Below are positions 15,622 to 17,643 of a stretch of 17,643 bases of DNA, one piece after another. This DNA comes from Olsenella_L sp051876355. Lineage in GTDB: Bacteria; Actinomycetota; Coriobacteriia; Coriobacteriales; Atopobiaceae. The position numbers and the translations under genes are program-made. How positions within the stretch are numbered: the stretch's first letter is position 1; every line of letters begins with the position of its first letter. The DNA lies in contig JBJEHU010000007.1 of assembly GCA_051876355.1 (NCBI GenBank), forward strand, positions 1-17,643, in the 5' to 3' direction. A model generated the notes under the pieces. It was not told where the DNA came from. It saw only the letters and a program-made list of their open reading frames with translations, and did no database searches.

Positions 15622-15715
15622 CCTGACATGTCAGGAAGAAAATAAGTGGCTGATTCTGCAGAAATATGGGGGTCAATAAGTAGCCGATTTTGCAATAGCC
15701 CAGATAAATGGCAGT
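15622..15715 (+). repeat. Orphan repeat leader, copy A (palindrome plus two 34-bp-period units)
   Basis: A perfect 14-bp palindrome CCTGACATGTCAGG (15622-15635) is followed by GGCTGATTCTGCA (15648-15660) and AGCCGATTTTGCA (15682-15694), core starts 34 bases apart. Similarity to the copy at 17046 continues for tens of bases past the last core, where the -10-like box is degraded to GATAAA. A further AGCCGATTCT occurs near 15761. No ATPase gene follows, so this looks like a relic of a lost locus. Confidence 0.7.
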
Positions 15716-16069
15716 GTCATAGAAGCCGGCACGATGGGAGCTGCCGCGTTGCAGATCGAAGCCGATTCTTTCTCTCGCTGACGACAGGAAGCCGGGGCCA
15801 AATCCGGATTCGGAAGTCTTGAGACCACCATGGCTTGCCCAGATGGCTTTCTGTGGACGCCCATGCTATTTCCAAACTATGCATGGGTCCGTTTGGCTTC
15901 AGAGATTCTGGAGCATGTGAGCTGAGGCAGCTCCCTACGCCGGAAGGTGACGAGAGTTCCGTTCATTCCTGCAGCTGCAGGATGTCAAATCTATAGCAGA
16001 AACGTACTATTTTTGACACGAAGCCACCCGAATCTGCTGCTCGCCCCTTCCTTGCTATGCCAAACAGAC
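15716..16069. other. Gene-free stretch with one perfect 16-bp palindrome
   Basis: About 350 bases without a supported gene. The palindrome TCCTGCAGCTGCAGGA lies at 15967-15982. A lone TTGACA near 16018 has no matching -10 box. The left part probably decayed from an ATPase locus like that at 17203, but I could not recognise any residual coding sequence. Confidence 0.45.
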
Positions 16070-16098
16070 TGACTTTCCTGCCGTCTTATCGCTATAAG
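16070..16098 (+). promoter_or_regulatory. Possible promoter of the alpha/beta hydrolase
   Basis: TGACTT (16070-16075) and TATAAG (16093-16098) are 17 bases apart, 55 bases before the ATG. Reasonable but not a strong match. Confidence 0.4.
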
Positions 16099-16153
16099 TA
16101 AGATGTGGCTAACCTACAGCTCAAGTTCAATCTGCTCTGGGCAGGAGGCAGCC

Positions 16154-16924
16154 ATGCTCTTCGAGACACTGGGAGATCCGGAAGACCCTGCCATCCTCTT
16201 CTTCCACGCTATGGGCGTCACGGGCGCCAGCAGCGAGCCTGTCGCCCAGCACCTTATGGACAGCTATTTCTGCATCATGCCGACAGCGACACCCTACTGT
16301 CCGGAGCAGCACTATGTCAGCAAGGCAGACGAGGTGGACCAGGTCGAGCGCTTCCTGGAAGAGCAGGGTATAGGACACCTCGAGCTTGTCGTGGCATCCT
16401 CGCTCGGAGCAGACCTCGCCGTTGCCTTCCTGGCGCATGGCAGGATATCCATGGGGCATGCGGTCTTTGATGGCGGACAGTTCGCACAGATCGGGCGAGG
16501 CGCCCGCCGTCTCATGTGCCCTTTCCTCTATCTAGCGATCAAGAGCCTCTGCCGGTCGCATGGCAAGACACTGAAGCACATCCTCTGGTGCGACGACGAT
16601 GCAATCAAGCCCTACTTCATAGAGGCAGGCAAGGCCCTCACCTACCGCAATCTCTGCCGCATGATGGGAGACTCTCTCGAAGACAGGCCATTCCCGAAGC
16701 TCTCAGAAGAGCTCCAGCGCCATACGTTCTGGGAGTTCGGCAGCATAGAGGATCACTTCAAGTACCGTCCTGCCGTCATGGCTGCCTGGCCAGAAGGCAG
16801 CTTCCCCGTCTTTGAAGGCTACAACCACATGCAGTACCAGATCGAAGACCCGGAGGGCTTTGCCGCAATGCTCCGTTCTGCCATAAGCTGCAACAGGCTG
16901 CCGGAACTGCACCAGCTCATCTAG
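16154..16924 (+). CDS. Alpha/beta hydrolase
   Basis: 256 aa. The ATG at 16154 follows GGAGG by six bases; the longer in-frame form from 16103 lacks such a site. The fold is visible in order: the oxyanion strand AILFFHAMGVTG (13-24), the nucleophile elbow VVASSLGAD with Ser83 (the first small residue of the elbow is Ala rather than Gly), and the late histidine His225 in GYNHMQYQIEDPEGFAAM. The cap between is helical and Cys/Arg-rich (about 115-175). The acid residue is not certain; Asp200 in GSIEDHF is a candidate. No signal peptide is seen. The substrate is unknown. It stands alone between two copies of the repeat leader. Confidence 0.85.
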   Translation: MLFETLGDPEDPAILFFHAMGVTGASSEPVAQHLMDSYFCIMPTATPYCPEQHYVSKADEVDQVERFLEEQGIGHLELVVASSLGADLAVAFLAHGRISMGHAVFDGGQFAQIGRGARRLMCPFLYLAIKSLCRSHGKTLKHILWCDDDAIKPYFIEAGKALTYRNLCRMMGDSLEDRPFPKLSEELQRHTFWEFGSIEDHFKYRPAVMAAWPEGSFPVFEGYNHMQYQIEDPEGFAAMLRSAISCNRLPELHQLI

Positions 16925-17045
16925 CCAAGCCGGATAGCGGCATCATCCCTTTCCGGCCGTCCGCAATCCCATCAGTCCCCATCCTTCTTCTTTGCTCTCT
17001 CCTCTTGTTGAAGCCATATATCTGCCTTCCTGGCATGCCGATAAC

Positions 17046-17151
17046 CTGACATGTCAGAAGATAAATTAGTGGCTGATTCTGCAGTAAATCGGGGATCATT
17101 AACTAGCGGATTCTGCAAAGAATAGAGGGTCAATAAGTAGCCGATTCTGCA
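17046..17151 (+). repeat. ATPase repeat leader, copy B (palindrome plus three 34-bp-period units)
   Basis: The palindrome CTGACATGTCAG (17046-17057) is followed by GGCTGATTCTGCA (17071), AGCGGATTCTGCA (17105) and AGCCGATTCTGCA (17139), starts exactly 34 bases apart. The palindrome centre is 19.5 bases before the first core in both copies A and B. The last core covers the expected -35 region of the ATPase promoter, suggesting operators for regulation, possibly by the ATPase itself. Confidence 0.75.
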
Positions 17152-17160
17152 ATACTCCCA

Positions 17161-17166
17161 TATAAT
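17161..17166 (+). promoter_or_regulatory. -10 box TATAAT of the ATPase gene
   Basis: A perfect TATAAT lies 37 bases before the start. The -35 position falls inside the third repeat core (17139-17151) and has no consensus, so transcription may depend on, or be blocked by, a factor bound to the repeat. Confidence 0.55.
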
Positions 17167-17202
17167 TGATGGTATCGCAGAGGCTAGCATGGTAAGGGAA
17201 CA

Positions 17203-17590
17203 ATGATGTTCGAAAGGAAGCTCTACAGGACACTTCTCGATTGGAAAGCCGAGTCGAATGGCAGAAGCGCGCTGCTTATCGAGGGCGCCAGACGCGTAGG
17301 CAAGACAACTCTTGTGAAGGCATTTGCGGCCCAGGAATACCAATCGAGCCTCTTCATCGATTTTTCGCAGGTAGACAAAGATGTGCGCGATATATTCAAC
17401 AATCATAGAGGAGACATCGATACGCTTCTGCGGATGCTCCAGCTCTACTTTGGTGTCGAGCTGGTTCCCAGACATTCCCTTGTTGTCTTCGATGAAGTGC
17501 AGCGCTTCCCTATAGCTCGCGAAATGATCAAGCATCTGGTTGCTGACGGCAGATTTGACTACATGGAGACAGGCTCCCTTATATCCATAC
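17203..17590 (+). pseudogene. P-loop ATPase (DUF4143-type AAA), cut by IS30-like element
   Basis: The ATGATG at 17203/17206 opens MFERKLYRTLLDWK; an AGGGA lies just upstream. About 129 native codons remain. Walker A is GARRVGKTTLV, Walker B is HSLVVFDEVQRFP, and sensor-like YMETGSLISI follows, all typical of the AAA-14/DUF4143 family, whose full proteins are about 400 residues with a C-terminal DUF4143 domain. After SLISI the family continues with a conserved stretch such as KNVKDILIPSEE; here the reading frame instead runs into RRIVKLSATSPD, encoded by the element end starting at 17591. More than half of the protein, including the C-terminal domain, is therefore missing at this junction. Cellular role of the family is not established. 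Confidence 0.8.
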
Positions 17591-17643
17591 GGCGGATTGT
17601 CAAGCTGAGTGCAACATCTCCCGATAGACCTCGTTGGCCGTCT
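17591..17643 (-). mobile_element. IS30-like element, transposase 3' end and terminal repeat (partial)
   Basis: On the minus strand the last bases encode TANEVYREMLHSA and stop at 17602-17600, which resembles the C-terminal EVxxxxLH ending of IS30-family transposases. The element terminus GGCGGATT follows (17598-17591) and matches the left-edge element at 22 of 26 positions. Insertion interrupted the ATPase gene. The remainder is outside the window. Confidence 0.6.

Noticed and set aside
15673..15864. Possible small gene or ATPase remnant after the orphan leader
   Set aside because: I tried the frames and saw no Walker motif, no ribosome site and no family resemblance.
17071..17151. CRISPR-like array
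   Set aside because: Only two or three short, diverged units with similar inter-unit sequence sit directly before a gene; this is a tandem leader repeat and not spacers.

Overview
The window looks like part of a Gram-positive, high-GC actinobacterial genome. Coriobacteriia, an Olsenella/Atopobium-type lineage, is the best guess from protein style, LPxTG anchors, Ser/Ala-rich linkers and start-codon use; this is inference without a database search. Most of it is a surface-adhesion island: sortase-anchored proteins, a dedicated class C sortase, a signal peptidase I and a nearby two-component system. Accessory enzymes and a repeat-led ATPase locus follow.

Layout: (1) 1-53, end of an IS30-like element that cuts off a minus-strand choice-of-anchor-A surface protein (to 1686). 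(2) 1687-2152, its promoter with repeated ACATGT boxes, then a strong terminator for the next operon. (3) 2153-8343, a minus-strand pilus operon read right to left: signal peptidase I (TTG start), a thioester-domain tip adhesin (GTGA-coupled), the backbone pilin and a class C sortase (TTG start). The order resembles streptococcal FCT pilus islands. (4) 8575-10398, a separately terminated MSCRAMM-like adhesin with an unusual MPDTS sorting signal. (5) 10399-10884, a divergent regulatory region without a gene. (6) 10885-13535, a plus-strand 7TM-type histidine kinase and LytTR response regulator. (7) 13539-14768, an esterase-fold protein that has lost its nucleophile serine and carries a long coiled-coil tail. 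(8) 14951-15532, a GNAT acetyltransferase. (9) 15533-16153, a gene-free stretch with an orphan repeat leader. (10) 16154-16924, an alpha/beta hydrolase. (11) 17046-17590, a second repeat leader followed by a P-loop ATPase gene, interrupted at 17591 by another IS30-like end.

Working model: the signal peptidase processes exported pilins. SrtC polymerises the LPNTG backbone, capped by an LPETG adhesin that may bind host surfaces covalently through a Cys-Gln thioester. The kinase/regulator pair is a plausible but unproven controller of the surface genes. The most unusual signals are the 34-bp-period repeat leader behind a GACATGTC palindrome at two loci, the lectin-like insertion inside a Cna-B domain of the tip adhesin, the serine-less esterase with coiled coil, and the related IS ends at both edges.
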